Shown here: positions 34,124-43,263 of the stretch, in pieces
Numbering within the stretch: the stretch's first letter is position 1
How the letters are laid out: each line of letters starts with the position of its first letter
Source: Ignavibacteria bacterium
GTDB lineage: Bacteria > Bacteroidota > Ignavibacteria > Tepidaquicellales > Tepidaquicellaceae
Reading direction: 5' to 3'
Length of the DNA stretch: 64,000 bases
NCBI GenBank assembly: GCA_019694675.1
Contig: JAIBBK010000002.1
Coordinates: 62,001 to 126,000 of the forward strand
Program-made: the position numbers and the translations under genes
Notes under the pieces: model-generated
Told to the model about the DNA's origin: nothing
The model's input: the letters and a program-made list of their open reading frames with translations, nothing else
Database searches by the model: none

Positions 34124-35742
34124 TAGTTGCAGGAAACATTGTTGACATTCATAAGAGAGTGATCTTTCCCGGTGAGATCGAGATCGCTGACGGAATCATC
34201 AGAAGGATCTCCCGGACCTCCGGCAAATATGATGAGTACATAATTCCGGGATTCGTTGACTCCCACGTTCATATAGAAAGTTCTATGCTTATTCCGTCCG
34301 AGTTTGCCCGCATTGCCGTTACGCACGGAACGGTTGCGACAGTCTCCGATCCTCACGAGATCGCAAATGTACTTGGGATTGACGGGATCAGGTATATGAT
34401 CAAAAACGGAAAGAAGACTCCGTTCAAATTCTGCTTCGGTGCATCTTCGTGCGTGCCTGCAACTTCATTCGAAACAGCCGGAGCAGTGATAGATGCCGAA
34501 GGAATCCGTGAACTGTTTGAAAAGGACGGGCTTTCTTATCTCAGCGAGATGATGAACTACCCGGGAGTTCTGTTTGAAGATCCTGAGGTCATGAAGAAGA
34601 TCGGCATTGCAAAGGATCTCGGCAGGCCGGTTGACGGACATGCGCCGGGGCTCCGCGGCGGCGATGCAAAGAAATACGTCAGCGCAGGCATTTCCACTGA
34701 TCACGAATGCTTCACTCTCGATGAAGCTCTCGAGAAGGTCTCTTTTGGGATGAAGATACTCATTCGCGAAGGCTCAGCGGCAAAGAATTTCGAGGCGCTT
34801 CATCCCCTTATCTCAATGCATCCCGGCATGGTCATGTTCTGCAGTGACGACAAGCATCCGAACGACCTTGTGGAAGGGCACCTTGACAAGATCGTTGCGA
34901 GGGCTGTTGCGCATGGCTACGATCTCTTTGACGTGCTGAGATGTGCAAGTGCGAATACGGTCAGCCATTACGGGCTTAACGTGGGACTGCTTAGGGAAAA
35001 CGACCCGGCTGATTTTGCGATTGTCGAAGACCTCAGCTCATTCAAGGTGAAGCAGACATTCATTGACGGAACCAAAGTATCGGAGAACGGCTTGTCAAAG
35101 ATCGGGCGGGTTACCGAGCCGGCGGTCAACAAGTTCAGTCTGAAGAGGAAAAGCCCCGAAGATTTCCGGATCGAAGCACGCGGCAATTCGGAGGTACGCG
35201 TCATCGAAGCTCACGACGGACAGCTCATAACCAGCGAGCTTCATTTGAAGCCGGTAATTTCAAATGGTTTTCTTGTATCAGATACGGTAAATGACATTCT
35301 CAAGATCGCAGTTACGGAAAGGTACGGCAATGGAAAGCCGTCCGTGGGCTTCATAAAAAACTTCGGACTAAAGAGAGGAGCAATTGCTTCCTGCGTGGCG
35401 CATGATTCACACAATATAATTGCAGTCGGCGTTTCAGATGAAGATATTTGCAGAGCTGTCAATGCACTTGCGGACAGTAAAGGAGGAATATGCTGTGTTG
35501 ACGGAAATGAAATTTCAGTTCTCCCCCTGCCGGTAGCCGGCATAATGACGAACGAAGACGGTTACGTTACTGCTCAGAAATATACTGAGCTTGACAGAAA
35601 GGCAAAGTCACTCGGATCCGCACTCAATGCGCCGTTCATGACATTGTCATTTATGGCGCTGCTTGTGATCCCTCAGCTAAAGCTGAGCGACAAGGGCCTG
35701 TTTGACGGCAAGAGTTTCAGATTTGTGGATCTTCAGTTATAG
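34120..35742 (+). CDS. ade: Adenine deaminase
   Basis: A 540-residue amidohydrolase that converts adenine to hypoxanthine and ammonia in purine salvage. Metal-site motifs are GFVDSHVHIESSM (~50), VSDPHEIANVLG (~77), DGHAPGLRG and STDHECFTLDEA, and FCSDDKHPNDLVEGHLD. The C-terminal part (~430-540) includes IKNFGLKRGAIASCVAHDSHNI, found in AdeC-type enzymes. The length is normal for the family. Its 3' end overlaps the convergent HXXEE gene by 6 nt. Confidence 0.95.
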   Translation: MIVAGNIVDIHKRVIFPGEIEIADGIIRRISRTSGKYDEYIIPGFVDSHVHIESSMLIPSEFARIAVTHGTVATVSDPHEIANVLGIDGIRYMIKNGKKTPFKFCFGASSCVPATSFETAGAVIDAEGIRELFEKDGLSYLSEMMNYPGVLFEDPEVMKKIGIAKDLGRPVDGHAPGLRGGDAKKYVSAGISTDHECFTLDEALEKVSFGMKILIREGSAAKNFEALHPLISMHPGMVMFCSDDKHPNDLVEGHLDKIVARAVAHGYDLFDVLRCASANTVSHYGLNVGLLRENDPADFAIVEDLSSFKVKQTFIDGTKVSENGLSKIGRVTEPAVNKFSLKRKSPEDFRIEARGNSEVRVIEAHDGQLITSELHLKPVISNGFLVSDTVNDILKIAVTERYGNGKPSVGFIKNFGLKRGAIASCVAHDSHNIIAVGVSDEDICRAVNALADSKGGICCVDGNEISVLPLPVAGIMTNEDGYVTAQKYTELDRKAKSLGSALNAPFMTLSFMALLVIPQLKLSDKGLFDGKSFRFVDLQL

Positions 35743-36195
35743 TCTGAGTCTTTCTTTAAGCTTCAGCAGTGCAAACGGGAATGCCATGATGATCAGGCCA
35801 GAAGCAACGGAGATCAGGACGGTGGAAACGCCAAGCACATTGTCTCGTGCGGCGGAGATGTAACAGAGTGTTCCGAGAGGAATGAAGAGGAACACTGACG
35901 TAATTGTTCCCGGTGAGTAGGTCCTTGTAACAACTGCCGGCAGAATGTGGAAGAACAATGCGTTGATCAGCGCAAGGGCAGGAAGTGAAAGAGCAAATCC
36001 CGGAAATTTCCAGCCGACCGATGCACAGGATATGCCGAGAACCACAACGGCAAAGTTTGCACAGTAGAACATTTCCCAACTGACATCAACATTGAAGGTC
36101 TTCTTTGCCCAGATGTTCCAGTTGTGAATTCTCTCCTCAAAAGCATGAGCAGCATAAGCAAATGTGAGGATCCACAGGAAATAGCTGTTATCCAT
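35737..36195 (-). CDS. HXXEE-domain membrane protein
   Basis: About 152 residues from the ATG at 36195 (the open frame extends 41 codons further without a better start). The name-giving motif HAFEE lies in AYAAHAFEERIHNW near the N-terminus. Four to five transmembrane helices follow (YCANFAVVVLGISCASV, LPALALINALFFHILP, TITSVFLFIPLGTLCYI, GVSTVLISVASGLIIMAF). The conserved Glu/His suggest a metal-dependent membrane function, but none is established. It is divergent from the methyltransferase at 36245. Confidence 0.82.
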   Translation of the reverse strand: MDNSYFLWILTFAYAAHAFEERIHNWNIWAKKTFNVDVSWEMFYCANFAVVVLGISCASVGWKFPGFALSLPALALINALFFHILPAVVTRTYSPGTITSVFLFIPLGTLCYISAARDNVLGVSTVLISVASGLIIMAFPFALLKLKERLRL

Positions 36196-36244
36196 TACAT
36201 ACAAATTATGCAATCTGATCTTAAATGAAAAATCTTTTGATGCC

Positions 36245-37072
36245 TTGAAAACCGAAGACCAAAGGGACTGCCTTAACACCAATAAGAGATTCTGGAACGA
36301 ACGCGTTTCGATACACAAAGGAAGTGAACTTTACGGCCTTGAGGAGTTCAGGAAGGGAAGGAACAAGCTTCATGCACTTGAAAGGACTGAGCTCGGCGAT
36401 GTGAAAGGGAAGAAGATCCTCCATTTGCAGTGCCACTTCGGCATGGATACTCTTTCGCTCGAGATGCTTGGCGCTGAGGTTACAGGAGTGGATTTTTCTG
36501 AAGAAGCGATCAGGTCAGCCGAAGAACTCCGGGACGAACTCGGATTTAAGGCGAGATTCATTCTCTGCGATATTGCCGGCCTTGATGAAGTCCTGAATGA
36601 AAAGTTTGACATCGTGTTCACATCTTACGGAGTCGTAACCTGGCTTCCCGATATTGAGAAGTGGGGAAGGACAGTTGCCAACCATCTCAGGGACGACGGA
36701 TTCTTTTACATTGCGGAGATTCATCCTGCATCTCTGATGTTCGACAACACGGATGCGGACCTGTCATTTGAGGCAAGGTATCCTTATTTCAGGCAGGATA
36801 AGCCGCTAAAGTTTGATGAGCCGGGAACTTACGCCGTGAAGGATGCCGAGACAACGAACAACACCACTTACGAATGGACGCACAGCTTGTCTGATATTTT
36901 CATGTCGCTTATCAATGCCGGACTGAAGATCGTATTCTTTCATGAACATCCGTTTACAGTATGGGAGCATTTTCCCGGAATGAAGAAAGGCGAAGACGGA
37001 TATTACAGGTGCGGGAGGGATATTCCGCTTCTGTTTTCAATGAAGGCCGTGAAGGATGTCCATGCCGGCTGA
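36245..37072 (+). CDS. Class I SAM-dependent methyltransferase
   Basis: About 275 residues. The start is a TTG at 36245, with the frame open further upstream but no ATG in it. It has the pattern NKRFWNERVSIHKGSELYGL, then motif I KKILHLQCHFGMDTLSLEMLG, acidic loop VTGVDFSEEAI and motif IV IVFTSYGVVTWLPDIEKW. The WNERVxxH opening and LQCHFGxDTL motif are common in a small-molecule methyltransferase family of unknown substrate. It is monocistronic, or first of a run with the MFS gene 112 nt downstream. Confidence 0.9.
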   Translation: MKTEDQRDCLNTNKRFWNERVSIHKGSELYGLEEFRKGRNKLHALERTELGDVKGKKILHLQCHFGMDTLSLEMLGAEVTGVDFSEEAIRSAEELRDELGFKARFILCDIAGLDEVLNEKFDIVFTSYGVVTWLPDIEKWGRTVANHLRDDGFFYIAEIHPASLMFDNTDADLSFEARYPYFRQDKPLKFDEPGTYAVKDAETTNNTTYEWTHSLSDIFMSLINAGLKIVFFHEHPFTVWEHFPGMKKGEDGYYRCGRDIPLLFSMKAVKDVHAG

Positions 37073-37184
37073 CACTCAGAAATGTCTTGAAGGAGGGTTG
37101 CAATTGTTTTGGAAAATTATACAGCGGAGTTTGTAAGTCCGTCAATTGAAAATTTCATACAACGGATCATATACCTGACAACGG

Positions 37185-38414
37185 ATGAACGATCTTAAGA
37201 AAGACAGGAAGAACGTGATCGGCATCATCATAGTCGCCGCGCTCGGTTACTTTGTGGATGTTTACGACCTCATACTTTTCAGCGTGGTCAGAAAACCTTC
37301 ACTGCTTTCTCTGGGAATCGCCGGTGACCTTCAGATTGATGTTGGCGTGATGCTTCTCAACTGGCAGATGGCCGGCATGCTTATCGGCGGAATTCTGTGG
37401 GGAATACTCGGTGACAAGAAAGGAAGAATATCCGTGCTGTTCGGTTCCATCTTCCTTTACTCGGCAGCAAATATCGCTAACGGCTTTGTGCAGGATGTGA
37501 ATACCTATGCAATGCTCAGATTCATTGCGGGCATCGGGCTTGCGGGAGAACTCGGCGCAGGCATAACTCTTGTAAGTGAAACAATGCCTAAGGAGACGCG
37601 CGGCTGGGGGACTACAATTGTCGCAACAGTGGGACTAATGGGTGCAGTTGCCGCCGCACTTATCGCAAATGAGTTCGAGTGGCGTGTATCTTACTTCATC
37701 GGCGGTGCGATGGGCCTTGTACTGCTTGTGCTTAGGATAAGCGTTTACGAATCGGGAATGTACAGGAACATAAAGGAAATGGATGTGCCGAAGGGCAGTT
37801 TCATGAAGCTGTTCACAGACAGGGAACGCTTCTTCAAATTCTCAAAATGCATTCTCATCGGATTGCCTACATGGTTCGTCATTGGAGTGCTGGTGACTTT
37901 CTCGGACAAGTTTGCCGAAGCGCTGGGAATCGGCGTCCCTGTCAATCCTGCGCAATCAATAATGTATGCGTACATCGGGATCGTAATCGGTGACTTTGTG
38001 AGCGGCTATATGAGCCAGGTGATGAGATCAAGAAAGAAGGTGGTGATGATCTTTCTGATGCTGAATGTGGTCTGCATCGGGATCTATCTTTATTTCAATC
38101 AATTCGGAGGCGCCTTCTTCTACTTCATGTGCGGCGCGTTGGGATTTGCCAACGGTTACTGGGCCGTGTTTGTTACAAATGCATCGGAACAGTTCGGCAC
38201 CAACTACCGCGCAACCGTTACAACTGCAGTGCCGAACATAATCAGAGGAACCACCGTGCCGCTCACGCTTTCATTTCAGTTCTTCAGGGAGTATCTCGGA
38301 ATAGTGAACGGCGCTTTAGTAGTTGCCGTTGTCGCGCTCTCCATAGCCGTCATTGCGGCTCTCAGGACCGAAGAGACCTTCGGGAAGGATCTTGATTATG
38401 TGGAAATGACGTGA
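37185..38414 (+). CDS. Major facilitator superfamily transporter
   Basis: A 409-residue inner-membrane protein with about 12 helices. The MFS loop 2-3 motif is GDKKGRISVLFG and the helix-1 segment GYFVDVYDLILFSVV holds charged residues as in proton symporters. Helix 4-5 carries FIAGIGLAGELGAGITLVSETM, close to the metabolite:H+ symporter group (sugar, aromatic acid or dicarboxylate). The substrate is unknown. A compact hairpin lies between it and the convergent isocitrate dehydrogenase gene. Confidence 0.9.
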   Translation: MNDLKKDRKNVIGIIIVAALGYFVDVYDLILFSVVRKPSLLSLGIAGDLQIDVGVMLLNWQMAGMLIGGILWGILGDKKGRISVLFGSIFLYSAANIANGFVQDVNTYAMLRFIAGIGLAGELGAGITLVSETMPKETRGWGTTIVATVGLMGAVAAALIANEFEWRVSYFIGGAMGLVLLVLRISVYESGMYRNIKEMDVPKGSFMKLFTDRERFFKFSKCILIGLPTWFVIGVLVTFSDKFAEALGIGVPVNPAQSIMYAYIGIVIGDFVSGYMSQVMRSRKKVVMIFLMLNVVCIGIYLYFNQFGGAFFYFMCGALGFANGYWAVFVTNASEQFGTNYRATVTTAVPNIIRGTTVPLTLSFQFFREYLGIVNGALVVAVVALSIAVIAALRTEETFGKDLDYVEMT

Positions 38415-38446
38415 TGGCAGGTTCTGTTACCCGCCCTGAATGTCAC

Positions 38447-38479
38447 AACGGGCAAAAGCAGTTGCTGCTGATGCCCGTT
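38447..38479. terminator. Hairpin between convergent genes
   Basis: AACGGGCA / TGCCCGTT (8 bp) encloses AGCAG-TTG-CTGCT (5 bp) with a 2-nt internal loop on each side. It lies between the MFS and isocitrate dehydrogenase stops. It lacks a T-run, so termination is probable rather than certain. Confidence 0.55.
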
Positions 38480-38518
38480 GAGTGCAATTGATGTAATGCT
38501 TAAATGTTTGCGGATATC

Positions 38519-39964
38519 TCAGTGCGACTTTGAATATCCCGCCTCGCCGTCGAAGTTGTAGAGGTTCTCCGTTTTGATGAAATCGAACCCTGCATCGTTT
38601 ATCCTTGTGAGCAGATCTATCACCTGCGAGTTGTTTATCCCTACATCGTCCTTCGATGCCATGAACCTGCATCTCCAGTGATCCGTGCAGTAAGTCTCAG
38701 GGTTCCCGTCGGGCCAAACTTTTACGCCGCGGTTGCTTATGAACTTCAGGGTCACATCACTGCCGGGAACTTTCTTCAACAGTTCGCCAAGGTCTTCAGC
38801 GCTTCCCGTGCTGAAATCAAGGAACACATCAACACCCACGAGATCCTTGTTCTGCCTTATGACCTTTGATGCTTCCCTGTGGGCTTCCACTTTTGGCACT
38901 GACTTGTAATCAACCGCCTTCAGTTCTTTCGGCTTCTGGCCGAGCCGGTCAATCACTGCCTGTGCAAACTCCTTCGTACCTACTTTCTGCTTGCTGGTCC
39001 CCTCCCTGAAGATGTCGTAAGTGTGAATCCCGTCCTCAATTGTTCTCAGCCAGGCATTGTGTGCCTTTGTTGCAATGTCAGTCTGTCCTATATGGTTGAG
39101 CATCATTATTGAACCGAGGAACAGGCCGGAAGGATTTGCGAGGTTCTGCCCTGCCCTTCTCGGCGCAGAACCGTGAATTGCTTCGAACATGGCAAAGTTC
39201 TCGCCGATGTTTGATGAACCTGCAAGCCCTACTGAACCGGCGATCTGCGCGGCTACGTCTGAAAGTATGTCGCCGTAGAGGTTCTGCATCACTATCACAT
39301 CAAAGGCCTCCGGTGTATCTGCCAGCTTCGCGGCGCCGATGTCAACGATCCAGGCTTCATTTTCGATCTGCGGATATTCCTTTGCTATCTGGTCGAAGAT
39401 CTTGTGGAAAAGCCCGTCGGTCATCTTCATAATATTGTCCTTCATGAATGCAGTAACCTTTTTCCTGCCGTTTGCCACTGCATAATCGAATGCATACCTT
39501 ATTATCTTCTCACAGCCGGGCCTTGTAATAAGCTTCAGGCACTGATAAACATCCTGCGTCTGCCTGTGCTCGATCCCCGCATACAGATCCTCCTCGTTCT
39601 CCCTCACTATCACCACATCCATTATGGGATGCTTGGTCTTCACAAAGGGATGATAGGAAACGCACGGCCTGACGTTTGCATACAACCCGAGGGTCTTTCT
39701 TGTGGCAACATTCAGGCTTTTGTAACCACCGCCCTGCGGCGTCGTGATCGGAGCCTTGAGAAAAACTTTGGTCCTTCTAAGCGAATCCCACGCACTCGGC
39801 TCAATCCCCTGCACATTTCCGCGAAGATATACCTGCTCACCCACTTCAATGGTCTCAATATCAATTCTAGCTCCGGCGGCCGTAATTATGTTAAGTGTGG
39901 CTTCCATAATTTCCGGGCCGATCCCGTCTCCGTATGCAACTGTTATCGGTGTATTATTTGACAT
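38519..39964 (-). CDS. icd: Isocitrate dehydrogenase, Thermus-like type with C-terminal extension
   Basis: A 481-residue enzyme that oxidises isocitrate to 2-oxoglutarate in the TCA cycle. The N-terminal ~335 residues are the beta-decarboxylating dehydrogenase core: YGDGIGPEIMEAT, the substrate Ser/Arg region GYKSLNVATRKTLGLYANVRP, DVVIVRENEEDLYAGIEH, NLYGDILSDVAAQIAG and AIHGSAPRRAG. About 140 additional residues follow the core, as in the Thermus thermophilus enzyme. Coenzyme choice (NAD or NADP) was not settled from the sequence. Monocistronic between a convergent transporter and a divergent secretome gene. Confidence 0.93.
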   Translation of the reverse strand: MSNNTPITVAYGDGIGPEIMEATLNIITAAGARIDIETIEVGEQVYLRGNVQGIEPSAWDSLRRTKVFLKAPITTPQGGGYKSLNVATRKTLGLYANVRPCVSYHPFVKTKHPIMDVVIVRENEEDLYAGIEHRQTQDVYQCLKLITRPGCEKIIRYAFDYAVANGRKKVTAFMKDNIMKMTDGLFHKIFDQIAKEYPQIENEAWIVDIGAAKLADTPEAFDVIVMQNLYGDILSDVAAQIAGSVGLAGSSNIGENFAMFEAIHGSAPRRAGQNLANPSGLFLGSIMMLNHIGQTDIATKAHNAWLRTIEDGIHTYDIFREGTSKQKVGTKEFAQAVIDRLGQKPKELKAVDYKSVPKVEAHREASKVIRQNKDLVGVDVFLDFSTGSAEDLGELLKKVPGSDVTLKFISNRGVKVWPDGNPETYCTDHWRCRFMASKDDVGINNSQVIDLLTRINDAGFDFIKTENLYNFDGEAGYSKSH

Positions 39965-40186
39965 TCAATGATCGGTTTTCTGATTAATAAAGTGGCTAAA
40001 ATACTAATAAGGTGTGACTAATTAAATCTAAAACTCAGCCTTAAGCATCCTCGGTTCTGCGACAGGGAAAGCCAAACCTGCAAAAGCATGGGTCACTGAA
40101 CAGCCGTTATTGCTCAAACAGACGGCTTAAAGTCTTAAATGGTAACCTCAAGTGACATTTTCAATTAAGAATGAGCAAAAATTTGT

Positions 40187-40217
40187 TTTGCCCTCCGCAG
40201 GGTTTGGGGTAATTTGC
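40187..40217 (+). promoter_or_regulatory. Promoter of the first LamG/P-domain gene
   Basis: TTTG (40187-40190), 19 nt gap, TAATTTGC (40210-40217), near the Bacteroidota -33/-7 arrangement. A further TTTG starts at 40182. The block from ATTAAGAATG to the start codon resembles the block before 43264. Confidence 0.5.
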
Positions 40218-40249
40218 ACTCAAATTTTCCAAACTAAATCATCCCTGAA

Positions 40250-42661
40250 ATGAAAAAGATCTTACTTGAAATTCTGGCCGTTCTCGGCTTCCTTTCTCCG
40301 GCAATCCGCTCTGAGGCTTACATTAGCTGGAATCAGGCTTGTTCCTTCGCAGGCAATTCTACAAGCTATGTATCCGTGCCAAACAGTCCCACACTTGACA
40401 TAACAGGCAGTTTTACTCTTGAGGCATGGATCAATCCGTCTATTATTACCGGTTCCAAAGGCATAATATCGAAAGGCGGATCGCTCGGTACCGCCCTCAA
40501 ATATGGATTAAGACTCTCATCGGGAAGGATTTTGTTAGCAACAAACGGAGCACCAAGGCTCTTTTCAAAGTCAACATCTTTGCTTCCCGTAAATGAATGG
40601 ACGCATGTTTCGGCAACATACGACCAGTCGCTGAATGAGTTCAGGATATACATAGACGGCGTGCTTGATACTTCTTCCGTAGTTGCCTCTGCCGCCCCGT
40701 CTGCCAATTCGGATTCGCTGTACATTGGCATTTCGGGCAACTCGACCCCGTTCAGCGGCAAGCTTGATGAAGTAAGAGTATGGAACAGGGCAGTGTCTTC
40801 AGCCGAAGTTGCCCGGAATTTCAGGTCTGTGCTCTGCACATTCAGCGGTGAATACTACGGTCTTGTTCTCTCGATCCCTTTCCAGAGGGAGTATTCCGTA
40901 TCAACGTTCACCACGCGTGACTTGTCCGGCAACGGCAATAACGGAAAGTCCAACAACGTTTCTCCGCTTGACCTTTCTCACATACCTAGTTCATCTATCT
41001 GCACAAATCAGGCAATATCATTTGACGGAAATGAAGACTACATAACGGCACCGGATGATCCGGAGATTGAGACAACGGAGAACATGACCATTGAGTTTTG
41101 GATCTACCCGAGGACAACACTTACCTGCAATCTTATCAACAAACCGGGTCAGTATCTTGTCAGGCTTATCGGCAACAGGGTTACACTAACTGTAAACGGA
41201 ACTGATGTGCTTGCATCAAATATCATTCTGCCAAACGAAAGATGGACAAAGGTCGGAGTCTCATTCGATGCCGACACAGTATTCTTCTTTTCTGACGGTG
41301 TTCGTAGCAGTATTCATGCCGCTGCCCTTGGTAGTATGTCTTCCGGCAGTGATTCGCTCATCGTTGGAGGTTCGCCGGGGGCAGGGACCGACTTTAACGG
41401 AATGATAGATGAGCTGAGGATACAGAAGAGGTTTTACAGAAGTCAAGACTCCGCGCTTGTGAATACCTACAGAGCATTTGATATCTCTGATAACGATTTA
41501 CCGGTGACAGAGGTCTGTTACAATTTCGACGGATACCTGAGCGATAACTGTAATGACGGCGGTCCGCAATTCTTCTTAAGAAACAATGCAAAGTTCAGCA
41601 CCCCTGCAACCATTGCGGGTGTCAGCTCTGCCCCGTTGCTGAGATCTTCTGACGAGTCCCTCAAAGAAGGATTCTATCCTCCATTTACAGATCTTCACAG
41701 AAGCATTCCGCTTTTCGGAACTTCAGGTAATACTGAAATGCAGATCCCGATCTATCTCACCGAACCCGTTACAAGTATTGAAGTAATGGTATTGCTTCAT
41801 CATAACAGGCTTTCAGACATTAACCTATATGTCATTGCTCCCGATGGCGACTCTGTAACACTTATGGCTTCAATCATACCGAAGGGAAATGATCAGAACG
41901 TAAGGTTCATATTTTCAGATCTTGCAGACAGTTCAATCGGGACCAACCGGTATGCATCACTTTCGGGTTATGTAAAACCAAAGACAGGACTGATGAGCAA
42001 GTTCGCAGGAAAGAATCCCAAGGGCAACTGGAGAGTGCTTGCAGCCGACAAAGTTTCGGGTGAGACCGGAATTTTCTATACGGCAGGGATCCGGATAAAC
42101 GGAATGATGCGTGCCGAGAACAACCTCAACATGAAACTGTATCTGCAAGGTCATTACAAACCGGCCAACAATCTGCAGATCGCAGACACGGTCACGGCAA
42201 TAATTATGAATGCGCAGAATCCGTCAATTGTTTATGATTCCTGCGTTCAAGTCGCTTCCGGCGGCGGAATTTGTCTGCTCAGTTTTGCAAACATGCCATA
42301 TGATCCGATCTGGGTGCTTAAGATTCATCACAGAAACAGTATTGAAACCTGGACAACAAATTACAACGGGATGTTCCTGAATTACGCTTCTTACAATATG
42401 ACAACCTCAGCTTCCTCGGCATTCGGAAGCAATCTCATACAAGTAGATACTTCGCCCCTTGCGTTTGCAATTTACAGCGGCGACGTGAATCAGGACAGGA
42501 CAGTTGATGCGACTGATGTGAGTCTGATTGACAATGATGCACAGAATTTTGTCGGCGGATATGTTGCAACAGACCTTACCGGCGACGACTTCGTTGACGG
42601 CACTGACTTTGCCATAGCAGACAACAACGCGGCTAACTTCGTGAGCGCGGTACTGCCTTGA
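40250..42661 (+). CDS. Secreted double-LamG, P-domain protein with HRNSIETW/calcium-loop tail
   Basis: An 803-residue exported protein. A signal peptide is followed by two LamG-like concanavalin-type domains (~25-195 with LDITGSFTLEAWINPS and GKLDEVRVWNRAVSSAEV; ~250-410 with TTENMTIEFWIYPRT and GMIDELRIQKRFYRSQDS). Then comes a proprotein-convertase-type P domain (~490-620: IPIYLTEPVTSIEVMVLLHH, LSDINLYVIAPDGDSVTLM, PKGNWRVLAADKVSGETG). The final ~180 residues are the composite tail: IHHRNSIETWTTN, TSASSAFGSNLIQVD, SGDVNQDRTVDATD and TDLTGDDFVDGTDFAIAD. LamG and P domains suggest carbohydrate or protein binding at the surface. It is a close paralog of 43264-45735. Confidence 0.85.
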   Translation: MKKILLEILAVLGFLSPAIRSEAYISWNQACSFAGNSTSYVSVPNSPTLDITGSFTLEAWINPSIITGSKGIISKGGSLGTALKYGLRLSSGRILLATNGAPRLFSKSTSLLPVNEWTHVSATYDQSLNEFRIYIDGVLDTSSVVASAAPSANSDSLYIGISGNSTPFSGKLDEVRVWNRAVSSAEVARNFRSVLCTFSGEYYGLVLSIPFQREYSVSTFTTRDLSGNGNNGKSNNVSPLDLSHIPSSSICTNQAISFDGNEDYITAPDDPEIETTENMTIEFWIYPRTTLTCNLINKPGQYLVRLIGNRVTLTVNGTDVLASNIILPNERWTKVGVSFDADTVFFFSDGVRSSIHAAALGSMSSGSDSLIVGGSPGAGTDFNGMIDELRIQKRFYRSQDSALVNTYRAFDISDNDLPVTEVCYNFDGYLSDNCNDGGPQFFLRNNAKFSTPATIAGVSSAPLLRSSDESLKEGFYPPFTDLHRSIPLFGTSGNTEMQIPIYLTEPVTSIEVMVLLHHNRLSDINLYVIAPDGDSVTLMASIIPKGNDQNVRFIFSDLADSSIGTNRYASLSGYVKPKTGLMSKFAGKNPKGNWRVLAADKVSGETGIFYTAGIRINGMMRAENNLNMKLYLQGHYKPANNLQIADTVTAIIMNAQNPSIVYDSCVQVASGGGICLLSFANMPYDPIWVLKIHHRNSIETWTTNYNGMFLNYASYNMTTSASSAFGSNLIQVDTSPLAFAIYSGDVNQDRTVDATDVSLIDNDAQNFVGGYVATDLTGDDFVDGTDFAIADNNAANFVSAVLP

Positions 42662-43263
42662 TCAGGATCTTGTGATCTCAGAACTCCGGCGGAGTCTTGG
42701 CTATGAATGCAGGACTCCGCTGTGAGAGTTGCATGAAGCATGGTCATTTGCAGACTGTGAACTCAATCTCACGACAAAAGCTCATTCACCTGTGCTGTGT
42801 GTCTTTCAGTATGCCGTTCAGGCTTTCACTGTCAAGAGCTATGGCAGCAGCTGGATTCATATTTTGAATTTACGGCCAGGGAAGTTTGCCACAAATACAC
42901 GGATGAACAGAAATTGCTTTGCCAATTCCCGGGCATGACGATCTATGATTGAAGTTCTTGCATTCGCGGCTGCAGTATTTTGTATCTGCTTTACACGAGA
43001 AACAGATCCATTGAAATCTGGAAATGCCCGGAATAACAGTTTCCTTCTTCGAAGTATGTGTTGATGTTCAGCTGATCCGGTACAACAAATGTTTAAGCAT
43101 CCAAAGAGGCTTTCCGCTTCAAAGCATTCATTTTTAGGCCATTCATAACGATCCATAAGTATCTTTCACAGACTCTCCATTAAGAATGCGGAAATCTTTG
43201 TTTTCCGTGCAGGCATGCATTGGCTAACTTTGCATCAAATCTATTAACAAAATCATCCCTGAC
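42662..43263. other. Intergenic region between the two LamG paralogs
   Basis: Six hundred bases without a convincing gene on either strand. The last ~90 bases hold the promoter of the next gene. One open frame on the minus strand (42857-43156) has no recognisable domain, no clear ribosome site and odd composition. The segment may be decayed remains of a lost gene. Confidence 0.5.
43197..43232 (+). promoter_or_regulatory. Promoter of the second LamG/P-domain gene
   Basis: TTTG (43197-43200) and TAACTTTG (43225-43232, exact TAnnTTTG) with a 24-nt gap. The same spacing is found for TTTG at 40182 and TAATTTGC before the paralog, and both end in AATCATCCCTGA just before the ATG. Confidence 0.5.

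Noticed and set aside
42857..43156. 99-codon minus-strand frame between the LamG genes
   Set aside because: No signal, domain or ribosome site, and composition unlike neighbours; kept only as part of the intergenic note.
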